Below, one piece after another: positions 7,464 to 15,795 of a stretch of DNA of 63,019 bases. The DNA is from Hominenteromicrobium sp900549945 (GTDB taxonomy: Bacteria > Bacillota > Clostridia > Oscillospirales > Acutalibacteraceae): the NCBI GenBank assembly GCA_902472305.1, contig CABRNK010000017.1, positions 1-63,019 on the forward strand. Reading direction: 5' to 3'. Below the pieces are notes generated by a model. The model saw only the letters and a program-made list of their open reading frames with translations, ran no database searches and was not told the origin of the DNA. Position 1 is the stretch's first letter, and every line of letters begins with the position of its first letter. The position numbers and the translations under genes are program-made.

Positions 7464-8882
7464 CTATTCCGCCTCGAGCTCGGCGGCCGTGCCGTCGATG
7501 ATATTTTTGGCCCAGATGCCCGAGCGCAGCAGGCAGACGCCGATGATGACCTTCACGATGTCGGCAAACTGCACGCAGAAGTATACCCAGACGACCGGCA
7601 GCGCCGTAAACCGGCAAAGGCAGAATGCGATGGGCAGCGGGACGACCCACGTGTACAGGCAGTCAAACAAAAAGGTGATGAAGGTCTTGCCGCCGGAGCG
7701 GATCGTGAAATACGTCACGTGCGCGAAGGCCTGAATCGGCAGAACGGCGCCGGCGACGAGCAGAAGCTGCGTCGTGAGCGCGCGCACGGCGGGCTCCGTG
7801 TTGTAGATCATCGGGATGAACGGCGCGCAGAGCGCGATCAGCCCGCCGACGCCGACGTGCAGCGCGACGGTGAAAAACAGGAGCTTGTTGTCTGTGCGCT
7901 TTGCCTCCTCGATCTCGCCGGCGCCGAGCTTCTGACCGATCAGAATCGAGACGGCGTTGCCCATCGCGAACATGATGACGCAGAACAGGTTCCACGCGGT
8001 GTTCGTGATGTTCGTCGCCGCAACGACCGTCAGGCCGCGCGTCGAATAGCTCTGGCTTACCATCGTGGTGCCGATGCTCCAAAGCAGCTCGTTGAGCACG
8101 AGCGGCGTGCCGGTCGCGAGGATACGGCGCACGATGTCGCCCGGAATGTGCAGACTCTTGAAGGCGTCGATAATAAAGGGGTATTTTTCCGGGTGGCGGT
8201 GCGTCTGCACCATCAGGTAGGCGGCTTCCACATAGCGGGAGATAACCGTCGCGATCGCCGCGCCGACCACGCCGAGCCGCGGCGCGCCGAAGCTGCCGAA
8301 GATTAAAATGTAGTTGAGCACGAAGTTCGTCGCGATCGCGATGATGCTGGCGGTCATCGGCGAAACGGTTTCGCCGGTCTCGCGCAGCGTGCTCGAATAG
8401 CTCTGCGAAAACGCGAACGGCACGAGGCCGAACAGCATCACGAGCAGATAGCTCTTCGCCTCGGAGAGCGTCAGCGCGAGGTCGCCGCCGGAGCCGTCGT
8501 CGGTGAGAAACAGGCCGATCAGCGGCTCGCCGAAAACGGCGAGCGCCGCGATGGCGAGCACCGTCATCAGCATGCTGAAGATGATCTTGAAGCGGAAGGC
8601 GGCGCGCACGCCGTGGTGGTCGCCCTTGCCGAAGAACTGCGCGCCGAAGATGGAGGCGCCGGCAAGGCCGCCGAAGATCGTCAGGTTGAATACGAACAGA
8701 AGCTGGTTGACGATCGCGACACCGGACATCGATTCCGTGCCCAGCCGGCCGACCATCACGTTGTCGAGCAGGCTGACAAAGCTCGTGATGCCCTGCTGGA
8801 TGATCATCGGAATGACGAGGATCAGAAGGTCGTGGTAAAACGCGCGGTCGCCGATAAAGGTTTCCTTGAATTTCTTGAACAT
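7464..8882 (-). CDS. MATE-family multidrug/Na+ exporter, 472 aa
   Basis: Twelve hydrophobic segments in two halves fit the MATE fold. The N-terminal PMIIQQGITSFVSLLDNVMVG and the GLTVVAATNI / MGNAVSILIGQ region of the second half are typical. These proteins expel cationic drugs or metabolites in exchange for H+ or Na+; the substrate cannot be told. I start at the ATG at 8882 because GGGGAGG lies 6 bases upstream; the frame runs five codons further without a site. It shares a strand with the HAD phosphatase gene upstream and DUF896 downstream, with short gaps. Confidence 0.93.
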   Translation of the reverse strand: MFKKFKETFIGDRAFYHDLLILVIPMIIQQGITSFVSLLDNVMVGRLGTESMSGVAIVNQLLFVFNLTIFGGLAGASIFGAQFFGKGDHHGVRAAFRFKIIFSMLMTVLAIAALAVFGEPLIGLFLTDDGSGGDLALTLSEAKSYLLVMLFGLVPFAFSQSYSSTLRETGETVSPMTASIIAIATNFVLNYILIFGSFGAPRLGVVGAAIATVISRYVEAAYLMVQTHRHPEKYPFIIDAFKSLHIPGDIVRRILATGTPLVLNELLWSIGTTMVSQSYSTRGLTVVAATNITNTAWNLFCVIMFAMGNAVSILIGQKLGAGEIEEAKRTDNKLLFFTVALHVGVGGLIALCAPFIPMIYNTEPAVRALTTQLLLVAGAVLPIQAFAHVTYFTIRSGGKTFITFLFDCLYTWVVPLPIAFCLCRFTALPVVWVYFCVQFADIVKVIIGVCLLRSGIWAKNIIDGTAAELEAE

Positions 8883-8921
8883 GATTTTCCTCCCCAAATG
8901 ATCGTGCTTTAAAAAGCCGGA

Positions 8922-9617
8922 CTATCGGTCCTCGGGCGGCAGAAGCTCGCCGAGCAAGGCGGTGTAGTCCGAAATACAGCGGTCGCACAGCGCGAGAAAC
9001 TCTGCGCGCTCCTCGGCGGTCTGGGCCGGGTCGAGCACGCCGACCACGGAGAAGCCGGCCTTTTTCGCGGTGCGCACCGCATAGAGCGCATCCTCGAAAA
9101 CGACGCATTCCGCGGGAGAAGCGCCAAAATCCGCCGCGCATTTCAAATAAATATCCGGCGATTCCTTGCTTTTGCCGACGGTCGTGCAGCTTTCCGCCGC
9201 CTCGATGCCCGGGGCGATCGAAAGGCGCTCGAGCGCGGGCCAGAGCGTTTTGAGGTCCGAGGCCGTGGCGACGGCCGTGTGGATGCCGCGGGCCCGGAGC
9301 GCCGCCGCAAATTCCGCCGCGCCGGGGATCTCCGGCACAGCCGTGCGGTACTTTTCCCGCGCCATTTCGACGATTTCCGCCGTGATCGCAGAAAGCGTGC
9401 CGGGCACGCCGAGCACGTCCCGGTAATAGGCCGCGCACTGCTCGAGGCACATCGCGTTAAGCGTTTTGCTCAGCCCCGGCGGGGCATAAACGCCCTTTAA
9501 GGCCGCGTATTCGTATGTAATGCTGTTCCACATCGGCATGCTGTCCACCAGCGTGCCGTCCGCGTCGAAGATGACCGCGCGGATTTTGTGCGGTATACCG
9601 GGAATTGACTGTATCAT
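8922..9617 (-). CDS. HAD-superfamily phosphatase (beta-phosphoglucomutase/GS1-like), 231 aa
   Basis: HAD motif I is DADGTLVDS, motif II is the ATAS block, motif III the Lys in GKSKESPDIYL, and motif IV the acidic VVFEDALYAV. A helical cap follows motif I, as in beta-phosphoglucomutase and 2-deoxyglucose-6-phosphatase relatives. The SKESPDIYL signature is typical of sugar-phosphate phosphatases. The physiological substrate is unknown. I start at the ATG at 9617 (AAAGGACGG upstream); a longer frame begins 18 codons earlier without support. Confidence 0.88.
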   Translation of the reverse strand: MIQSIPGIPHKIRAVIFDADGTLVDSMPMWNSITYEYAALKGVYAPPGLSKTLNAMCLEQCAAYYRDVLGVPGTLSAITAEIVEMAREKYRTAVPEIPGAAEFAAALRARGIHTAVATASDLKTLWPALERLSIAPGIEAAESCTTVGKSKESPDIYLKCAADFGASPAECVVFEDALYAVRTAKKAGFSVVGVLDPAQTAEERAEFLALCDRCISDYTALLGELLPPEDR

Positions 9618-9688
9618 AAGAGCGCACCGTCCTTTGTCTGCGGCGCGGCATGGCCGCCGCGCCGTCCGCATAAAAACACAAAAAAATA

Positions 9689-9743
9689 AAAGGCCCGCAT
9701 TGTGTGACGTTTAACCTTTACTATATCACACAGACGGGCCTTT
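9689..9743 (-). terminator. terminator after the DUF4358 lipoprotein gene
   Basis: A long imperfect hairpin, AAAGGCCCG with CGGGCCTTT plus inner GTGTGA with TCACAC, is followed on the minus strand by TTTTATTTTTTT. It separates the lipoprotein gene from the HAD gene. Confidence 0.75.
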
Positions 9744-9778
9744 TTCAAGGCTTTATACGGTGCTGGACGCTCCGTTTT

Positions 9779-10456
9779 TTACATGGCGCCGAGCGCCTCC
9801 TTGATGGCGTCGATACCGCGCTGGATCTCCTTGCCGAAGGCCTCGGCAAAGCCCTCGGAACTCGTGCTATCGTCGATGTCGCCGAGCAGCACAAAGAACA
9901 CATAGTCGCCCTCGCTGTAGATCTCCGCGGCGTCGATCTTATCGGTGTTCGCGGCAAAGGCGTTGTCGCTGAGCAGGCGCTGCTTGTAGGCCGTCAGCTT
10001 CTCCTTCACCTCATCGACCTTGCCCGCTTTGGCCTTTACGGCGATGAAGGTATCCGGGTGCGCCTTTTCGGCCGTATTTTCCGCGTAAACCTCCTCGTAA
10101 AGCGTGTCGTCCAGACCGAGTTCCTCGCGGATCTCGTCCTCGGTCAGCTTCGTATCGGGGTAGTATTTATCGCCGTACACGCCGTGCAGCGCTTCGCGGA
10201 ACGCGCCGAGCCCGTCGGCCGCTTCCGTTTTTTCCGGTGCGGCGGAGCTCTCAGGCTTTGCGGAGGCCTCGGCTTTCGAGGAGGCGGAGGCGTCCTTCGA
10301 GGCTTCCGGAGAAGCGGAGGCATTCTCCTTTGCGTCGGAGGCGGCGCTGGAAATCGTGGAGGAAACCGAGGAGCTGGTGTTCGGCTTGCTCTGGCAGCCG
10401 GCGAATGACCCGGCCAGCAGGACTGCGAGCAAAGCCGGCACAATTTTTTTCAACAT
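9779..10456 (-). CDS. DUF4358 lipoprotein, 225 aa
   Basis: A signal peptide ends in the lipobox LAGSFAGC (Cys21), so the protein is lipid-anchored outside the membrane. Residues about 25-80 are a low-complexity Ser/Ala/Glu/Lys linker. The C-terminal 140 residues match the DUF4358 pattern as I recall it (long acidic helices, then YVFFVLLGDID). The function of the family is unknown. It is flanked by a strong terminator and is probably monocistronic. Confidence 0.8.
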   Translation of the reverse strand: MLKKIVPALLAVLLAGSFAGCQSKPNTSSSVSSTISSAASDAKENASASPEASKDASASSKAEASAKPESSAAPEKTEAADGLGAFREALHGVYGDKYYPDTKLTEDEIREELGLDDTLYEEVYAENTAEKAHPDTFIAVKAKAGKVDEVKEKLTAYKQRLLSDNAFAANTDKIDAAEIYSEGDYVFFVLLGDIDDSTSSEGFAEAFGKEIQRGIDAIKEALGAM

Positions 10457-10624
10457 GATGAATCGATCCTTTCTCTGTATCTCGGCGTAGAGCCGGTCTC
10501 AAAAAACGCGCGGACAGCCCGCCGTTTGCCATTACTATGCCACGGAATTTTTAAAATAAACGAGAGCGGCGAAAAATAGCGCGCCGAAAGCGCCGGAGCA
10601 TACCGCGGCGCGCATCGGTTTTCG

Positions 10625-10653
10625 TTGAAAAAACGGCCGGCATGTAGTATACT
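10625..10653 (+). promoter_or_regulatory. promoter for the membrane-protein gene at 10689
   Basis: TTGAAA, a 17-base spacer and TATACT lie 36 bases upstream of the start codon. Confidence 0.65.
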
Positions 10654-10688
10654 AAATTCTATAATATGCTTTTTAGGGGGCGTGCGGC

Positions 10689-11411
10689 ATGGCGAGGCAC
10701 AGCGAGGCGGAGCGGGTATCGGTCACGGCGTTTTTGTTTCCGCTTCTGTCGGTCTTGTATTTTGAAGCGGTTTTTTCGTATTTTGCGCAGGCGGAGATGA
10801 CGGTATACAAGGTTTTGTTCGCGCTTTCCGCCGGCGCGCTGGCGCTCGCGCTTTCGCGGCTCACGCCGTTCCGCGTTCTGAATTTCATTTTGCAGACGGC
10901 GTGGCTCCTTTTCTGCGGCGGGCTCACTGCCGCGCAGTTTTTGTGTTTTCGGGCTTCCGGCGCGTATATTTCGCTCTTTGGCGGCGGCGCGCGTCCGGCG
11001 GGCGGCGCTCTTTTCTCCGCCGCGCTTGAGAGCCTGCCGTTTCTCGCCTGCCTGCTGCCGCCGCTCGCCGTGCAGCTCACTTTGCAGCGCGGCGCGCTTC
11101 TGCACCGCGGCAGCCTGCCGGGCCGCCTGCTCGGTGCAGACTGGCTCGAGCCGATCGGCGCGCTGCTGCTCGCGGTGATCCTCGCTTTCGTTTCGGTCAC
11201 GCTCGCGTTTTACGATGCGGACGGCGAGGCCTCGCCGCGGCATCAGCTCGAGATCGAGCTGATGCCGGAGGCGTCGGTGGAGACGTTCGGCGTCGTGCCC
11301 GAGGCCGCGCTCGATTTCAAATACAGCGTGCTGCGCCTGCACGGCGAGGAGGTCGTGCGCCGGTACGTCGTCGCGGAGGACGGCACGAGAAGCGCGCTTT
11401 CAGAGGAATGA
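10689..11411 (+). CDS. LTA-synthase-like membrane domain without catalytic domain, 240 aa
   Basis: Four to five hydrophobic segments span residues about 10-180 (VTAFLFPLLSVLYFEAVFSY; VLNFILQTAWLLFCGG; SLPFLACLLPPLAVQL; IGALLLAVILAFVSVTLAFY). After the last segment comes a short tail with ETFGVVPEAALDFKY, which resembles the linker that follows the membrane part of LtaS-type polyglycerolphosphate synthases. The roughly 400-residue sulfatase-fold catalytic domain is absent, and the next gene is unrelated. It may be a truncated gene or a stand-alone regulatory or scaffold membrane protein. A good ribosome binding site (AGGGGG) and its own promoter suggest it is expressed. Family assignment is tentative. 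Confidence 0.6.
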   Translation: MARHSEAERVSVTAFLFPLLSVLYFEAVFSYFAQAEMTVYKVLFALSAGALALALSRLTPFRVLNFILQTAWLLFCGGLTAAQFLCFRASGAYISLFGGGARPAGGALFSAALESLPFLACLLPPLAVQLTLQRGALLHRGSLPGRLLGADWLEPIGALLLAVILAFVSVTLAFYDADGEASPRHQLEIELMPEASVETFGVVPEAALDFKYSVLRLHGEEVVRRYVVAEDGTRSALSEE

Positions 11412-11456
11412 ATTTTCGGATTCTATTAAAAAAACTTGAATTTCCTGCGGAAGTTC

Positions 11457-11486
11457 TTGACACATATCCCAAAAAGAAAGTACAAT
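11457..11486 (+). promoter_or_regulatory. promoter of the xpaC-telA cluster
   Basis: Consensus TTGACA and TACAAT are separated by 18 bases. They lie about 75 bases before an upstream ATG (11561) and 120 before the XpaC frame start used here. Confidence 0.75.
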
Positions 11487-11606
11487 GACAGTGTAGCCGC
11501 GCCGCGCAGACGAGCGCCGGTACGGCGGCTGCAAATACCCAGAAAGAAACGGGAAGATTTATGAACGCAGAAAAGAGAAACAAGCAGAAAGCTGCGGGGA
11601 AGGGCG

Positions 11607-12890
11607 GTGCTTCAAACGGAACATCCAAACGGGAATCCGAACGGCGGAGGTAAAACGCCGATCGAGCGCGAATTCGAGCAGTCGCAGACGTACAAGGTGA
11701 TCCAAAATGTCGGCGACAAGGTGGTGCACGGGCTGAATCAGGCCGGCATCACAGGCGACAAGGTCTCGCGCGGCATCAACGAAGCGGCGAAGGAGCTGAA
11801 CCGCGCCATCGGCTCGCTGAACCGCAGCTTTAACGGGCGCGCCGCACAGAACGGGGCGTACCGCGCGCCCGGGCAGGTGCCGCCGCAGGGCCCGCAGCAA
11901 AACGCACAGGCGCGGCGCACGGGCGGCTATGCGCAGCCGGGCCCCTACGCGCAGGCGCAGCCGAATCCGGCGCAGGGCGGCAGGCCGCAGGGCTATGCGT
12001 ATGCGCCGCCGCAGGCCAAAGCGCAGGCGCACACGGCATACCGGCCGCCGCGCCCGGTGCCGCCGCCCGTGCGCCCGGGCATGATCGAGAAGCGGCAGCC
12101 CTCAAACGCGAAGTTCTGGCTGGTCGGCGTGCTGTGCATGCTGTACGCCTTCACGATGCCGATGTACGACTGGATCCACCTCGCGCCGCTCGCGGCGGTC
12201 GGCATCGGCGGCTTTTTCCTCGGCCGCCTGATCTTCAAGGGCAAGCGGTATTATGTGCCGGTGCAGGCGGAAAAGCCGAAGGAGGAGAAAAAGACCGAGC
12301 CGGAGCCCGTGCGCAAATCGACGACCGGCAATCCCGAGGTTGACAGGATCATCGACGAGGGCAGCGTCTATCTGAAGCAGCTCCGCGAGGCGGACGACCG
12401 CATCCCGGACGAGGTGATGAGCGCGCGGATCACCCGCATGGAGACTGCCTCCTCCGATATTTTCGCCTATATCGCGGAAAATCCGGAGAAGGCGCCGCAG
12501 ATCCGCCGGTTTATGAACTACTACCTGCCTACGACGATCCGGCTGCTCGCAAGCTACGACAAGCTGAGCCGCCAGCGCGTGAAGGGCGAGAACATTCAAA
12601 AGACGATGTTTGAAATCGAGGGCATGATGGAGACGATTGCGGCCGCGTTTGAAAAGCAGCTCGACAGCCTTTTCGGCGACGACGCGATGGACATCGCCGC
12701 CGATATCAGCGTGATGGAGTCCATTTTGAAGCAGGAGGGGCTTTCCGACGACGAGGACGACACGATCCCCGCGGTGAAAACGGCGGCGCAGGGCGGCAGG
12801 GCGGTACAGACGCAGGCGGCCCCCGGCCCCGGCATGCCGGCGCTGACGCTCGACCCCGATGCGGCGGAGAACGGCGGGAAAAAGCCGTGA
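11607..12890 (+). CDS. XpaC-family protein, 427 aa
   Basis: The N-terminal 60 residues are helical (IEREFEQSQTYKVIQNVGDK). A long Pro/Gln/Ala-rich, low-complexity stretch follows (about 75-160), then two adjacent hydrophobic segments near 170-215 that form a membrane hairpin. The cytosolic C-terminal helical domain (about 240-390; VDRIIDEGSVYLKQLREADD) is the XpaC region. XpaC proteins are partners of TelA, whose gene follows 23 bases later. The start is uncertain. The frame opens at a GTG at 11607 with poor spacing, while an ATG with a better site at 11561 starts a 30-codon ORF in another frame that runs over it to 11653. A frameshift or a translated leader is possible. Confidence 0.8.
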   Translation: MLQTEHPNGNPNGGGKTPIEREFEQSQTYKVIQNVGDKVVHGLNQAGITGDKVSRGINEAAKELNRAIGSLNRSFNGRAAQNGAYRAPGQVPPQGPQQNAQARRTGGYAQPGPYAQAQPNPAQGGRPQGYAYAPPQAKAQAHTAYRPPRPVPPPVRPGMIEKRQPSNAKFWLVGVLCMLYAFTMPMYDWIHLAPLAAVGIGGFFLGRLIFKGKRYYVPVQAEKPKEEKKTEPEPVRKSTTGNPEVDRIIDEGSVYLKQLREADDRIPDEVMSARITRMETASSDIFAYIAENPEKAPQIRRFMNYYLPTTIRLLASYDKLSRQRVKGENIQKTMFEIEGMMETIAAAFEKQLDSLFGDDAMDIAADISVMESILKQEGLSDDEDDTIPAVKTAAQGGRAVQTQAAPGPGMPALTLDPDAAENGGKKP

Positions 12891-12913
12891 TATATTGAAG
12901 GAGGAAAACGAAA

Positions 12914-14062
12914 ATGAGCGAATTGAAACTGACGCTGGAGCCGGAGCTTGAATCGCCGTCTCTGGGCGGCGTGCCTACGCTGACGCTCGACAGCGCCGAG
13001 GCGGAGAAGAAACCGGAGCCGGAGGTGCCCGAGGAGCCGGTGCTTTCCCCGGAGGAACAGAAGGTTGTCGATGATTTCGTCGAGAAAATCGATATCACAA
13101 GTTCGTCGCTTGTCATGCAGTACGGCGCGGGCGCCCAGAAGAAGATCGCGAATTTTTCCGATACGGCGCTGCAGAACGTGCGCACGAAGGATCTCGGCGA
13201 GGTGGGCGACGAAATCTCCGACCTCGTCGTTGAGCTGCGCGGCTTCGATGTGAGCGAGGAGGAGGAAAAGGGCTTTTTCGGCTTCTTTAAAAAGCAAGCG
13301 AATAAGCTGGACGGCCTCAAGGCGCGCTACGACAAGGCCGAGGTCAACGTGAACAAGATCGCGAGCTCGCTCGAGGGCCATCAGGTGCAGCTGATGAAGG
13401 ACATCGTCATGCTCGACAAGCTCTATGAGATGAATCTGAACTACCACAAGGAGCTTTCGATGTACATCATCGCGGGCAAGAAGCGGCTCAAGCGCGAGCG
13501 TGAGACGACGCTCGTCGAGCTCAAGAATAAGGCGCTGCGCTCGGGCCTTGCCGAGGACGCGCAGGCCGCGAACGACTTCGCGCAGCAGTGCGACAGCTTT
13601 GAAAAGAAGCTGCACGACCTCGAGCTGACCCGCATGGTTTCGGTGCAGATGTCGCCGCAGATCCGCCTTGTGCAGAACAACGACCGCCTGATGGCGGAAA
13701 AGATCCAGTCCACCATCGTCAACACGATCCCGCTCTGGAAGAGCCAGATGGTGCTGGCGCTCGGCGTCGCGCATTCGGCGGACGCGGTGCGCGCCCAGCG
13801 CGAGGTGACGGACATGACGAACATGCTGCTCAAAAAGAACGCGGAAAAGCTCAAGATGAGCACGATCGAAACGGCGCGCGAGTCCGAGCGCGGCATCGTC
13901 GATATGGAGACGCTGCGCCAGACGAACCAGTCGCTGATCACGACGCTCGACGAGGTCGTGAAGATTCAGGAGGAGGGCAAAGTGCGCCGCCGCGAGGCGG
14001 AGCAGGAGCTCGGCCGCCTCGAGGGCGAGCTGAAGCAGAAGCTGCTCGACATCCGCGCATAA
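12914..14062 (+). CDS. telA: TelA-family toxic-anion-resistance protein, 382 aa
   Basis: A soluble, nearly all-helical protein with long coiled-coil segments. The blocks LMKDIVMLDKLYEMNLNYHK, SVQMSPQIRLVQNN and NTIPLWKSQMVLALG are characteristic of TelA/KlaA. Family members are linked to tellurite, envelope-stress and antibiotic tolerance, but the biochemical activity is not known. GGAGG lies 8 bases upstream of ATG. It is probably co-transcribed with the XpaC gene. Both N-termini contain matching Leu-Thr-Leu-Asp/Glu segments (LTLDPD at the XpaC C-terminus, TLTLDS near the TelA N-terminus), which may be a shared docking motif. Confidence 0.92.
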   Translation: MSELKLTLEPELESPSLGGVPTLTLDSAEAEKKPEPEVPEEPVLSPEEQKVVDDFVEKIDITSSSLVMQYGAGAQKKIANFSDTALQNVRTKDLGEVGDEISDLVVELRGFDVSEEEEKGFFGFFKKQANKLDGLKARYDKAEVNVNKIASSLEGHQVQLMKDIVMLDKLYEMNLNYHKELSMYIIAGKKRLKRERETTLVELKNKALRSGLAEDAQAANDFAQQCDSFEKKLHDLELTRMVSVQMSPQIRLVQNNDRLMAEKIQSTIVNTIPLWKSQMVLALGVAHSADAVRAQREVTDMTNMLLKKNAEKLKMSTIETARESERGIVDMETLRQTNQSLITTLDEVVKIQEEGKVRRREAEQELGRLEGELKQKLLDIRA

Positions 14063-14135
14063 GAGAAAAGCTGTGCGGCCGGCGGTTTCGCCGGCCGCTT
14101 GCGGATTATGCTGTGAAAACGGAAAGGTGATTCGT

Positions 14136-14254
14136 GTGAAAAATGCTTTTTTACACACGATTTGTGCCTTTGCTTCGACAAGCAAATTTGCCGCGGTGAG
14201 CAAAGCGGCAATCGGCTTCGCCGACCGGCACAAAAATAAGGAAAGGTGATTTTT
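14136..14254 (+). repeat. interspersed element copy A, abutting the LemA-like gene
   Basis: It opens with a small hairpin (GTGAAAAA, TGC, TTTTTTAC), continues through CACACGATTTG and CGGCAATCGGCTTCGCCG, and ends with the ribosome binding sequence GGAAAGGTGATT directly before ATG. Copy B (43275-43376) shares the first 35 bases and the last 60 or so almost exactly and lacks about 17 central bases. GGAAAGGTGATT also occurs at 14121-14132, so copy A is flanked by a 12-base direct repeat. Confidence 0.75.
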
Positions 14255-14806
14255 ATGGAAAAGAAAAACAGGGTTCGGGGGCGTGCGGCGGCGATTATCG
14301 GCATGATCGTGCTGATCGCCGTCTCCATTCCGGTCGGCTCGTGCATATCGCTTGCGCGCGAGCGCGGCAGTGCGGCAGAGCTGTATTACGGCTCCGACGA
14401 CGAGTGGGGTCTTTTGGAGGACCTCTCCTGGTGCAGCACCGAGGCGGCGAATCTCGCGACGCTCGCGGGAAAGTATCTGCCGCAGGACGACGAGCGGATC
14501 GCCGATGTGCAGCGGGCGCGCGAGGAGATGGGCAAGGCCGAAAAGCCCGGCGACAAGGCCGCGGCGTTCTCGCGCCTGACCGCGAAGGTGAACGCGCTGG
14601 GCAACGCGCTTGAGGCGGCCGGTTTGCCGGAGGAGGACGAAACGTACCGCAAGGAGATCCTCGCGGATTACAACTCGGACGCCGACTTTATCAACCGCAG
14701 CGATTACAACACGGAGGCGGCGCGGTTCAATGAGATCCTGCGCTCCACGCCGGCCCGCGGGCTGGCGGAGCTGGTGGGCATCGAGCCGCTCGAGCTGTTT
14801 CAGTGA
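14255..14806 (+). CDS. LemA-like membrane-anchored protein, 183 aa
   Basis: One N-terminal membrane segment (residues about 12-30, AAAIIGMIVLIAVSIPVG) is followed by a helical outer domain. The C-terminal pattern YNTEAARFNEILRSTPARGL then IEPLELF follows the LemA ending (YN-x5-YN-x4-FP then F-P-F). LemA proteins commonly neighbour TPM-domain proteins, as here. The start is the ATG at 14255, with the ribosome binding site inside the repeat element. Function is unknown; the family is linked to envelope processes. Confidence 0.75.
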   Translation: MEKKNRVRGRAAAIIGMIVLIAVSIPVGSCISLARERGSAAELYYGSDDEWGLLEDLSWCSTEAANLATLAGKYLPQDDERIADVQRAREEMGKAEKPGDKAAAFSRLTAKVNALGNALEAAGLPEEDETYRKEILADYNSDADFINRSDYNTEAARFNEILRSTPARGLAELVGIEPLELFQ

Positions 14807-14835
14807 GAATTTTGTACGGAAGGAAAGGAATTGCC

Positions 14836-15795
14836 ATGACAAAGCAACGTGTCCTGCGCCGCGCGGGCGGGCTTCTCCTAATGTGCGTGCTGCTGGTTGT
14901 GCTCGCGATGCCGGCGCTGGCGAGCGGGATTCCAACGGCGCCGGATTCCTTCGTCTATGACGAGGCGGACGTGCTCTCGAGCGCGACCGAGCAGTATATC
15001 AACATGGAGACCGCCGCGCTCGATACGGCCTGCGGCGGGCAGATCGCGGTTGTCGCGGTCGATTTCACCGGCGAATACAGCACGGCGGACTATGCCTACG
15101 AGCTTTTCAACAGCTGGGGCATCGGTGACAAAAACAAAAATAACGGCCTGCTTCTGCTGCTGGTAATCGGCGCGGAGGATTACTACATTCTGCCGGGCGA
15201 GGGCGTGACGGATATTTTCTCCGGCGGCACGCTGCAAACGCTGATGGACGATTACCTCGAGGCCGATTTTGCAAGCGGCGACTACGACGCGGGCGTGCGC
15301 AAGACGTTTGACCGGATCCTCGAGATCTACGGTGAAAAATACGACCTTGCGCAGAGCGGCGCCGCCGTGCCGGACGCCGGGTACTCCGGCTACGATACGG
15401 CGCGCGATGCGGGCGGCTCGTTCTTCTCGGGCTTCTTCCGCCTGATCGGCAAGATCTTGATTATAGCGATCGCCGTCGTGCTCGTCGTCGTGGTCGTAAG
15501 CCTGATTTCGGGCGGCCCGCGCGGCGGCGGCACAGGCGGCGGTGGCGGCGGAGGCTTCTGGAACGGGCTTCTTCTCGGCTCGCTTTTGAACCGCAGGCGC
15601 TACACCTACCGCCCGCCCCCGCCCCCGTTCGGCGGCCCGCGGCCTCCACGCCCGCCGCGCCGGAATCCCCCCGGGGGGTTCGGCGGTTTCGGCGGCGGCT
15701 CCGGCGGTTTTGGCGGCTTCGGCGGCGGCCGGACCGGTGGTTTCGGCGGCTTTGGCGGCGGATCGTCGCGCGGAGGAGGTGCAGGGCGCCGATGA
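14836..15795 (+). CDS. TPM-domain membrane protein with Gly-rich tail, 319 aa
   Basis: A signal peptide (cleavage near MPALAS, residue 29) precedes a TPM domain (residues about 35-170; VYDEADVLSS, LFNSWGIGDKNKNNGLLLLL, YYILPGEGV). A single membrane segment (about 205-225, IIAIAVVLVVVVVSLI) is followed by a long Gly/Pro/Arg-rich cytosolic tail. TPM proteins have been linked to phosphatase activity or photosystem repair; the role in Firmicutes is not known. I start at the ATG at 14836 (AAGGAAAGGAA upstream). It overlaps the HAD gene by 4 bases. Confidence 0.9.
   Translation: MTKQRVLRRAGGLLLMCVLLVVLAMPALASGIPTAPDSFVYDEADVLSSATEQYINMETAALDTACGGQIAVVAVDFTGEYSTADYAYELFNSWGIGDKNKNNGLLLLLVIGAEDYYILPGEGVTDIFSGGTLQTLMDDYLEADFASGDYDAGVRKTFDRILEIYGEKYDLAQSGAAVPDAGYSGYDTARDAGGSFFSGFFRLIGKILIIAIAVVLVVVVVSLISGGPRGGGTGGGGGGGFWNGLLLGSLLNRRRYTYRPPPPPFGGPRPPRPPRRNPPGGFGGFGGGSGGFGGFGGGRTGGFGGFGGGSSRGGGAGRR

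Noticed and set aside
12596..14935. A 779-codon minus-strand ORF antisense to xpaC, telA and the LemA-like gene
   Set aside because: It is full of Arg/Leu/His runs typical of antisense reading of GC-rich genes, runs over several genes and has no domain I recognise.
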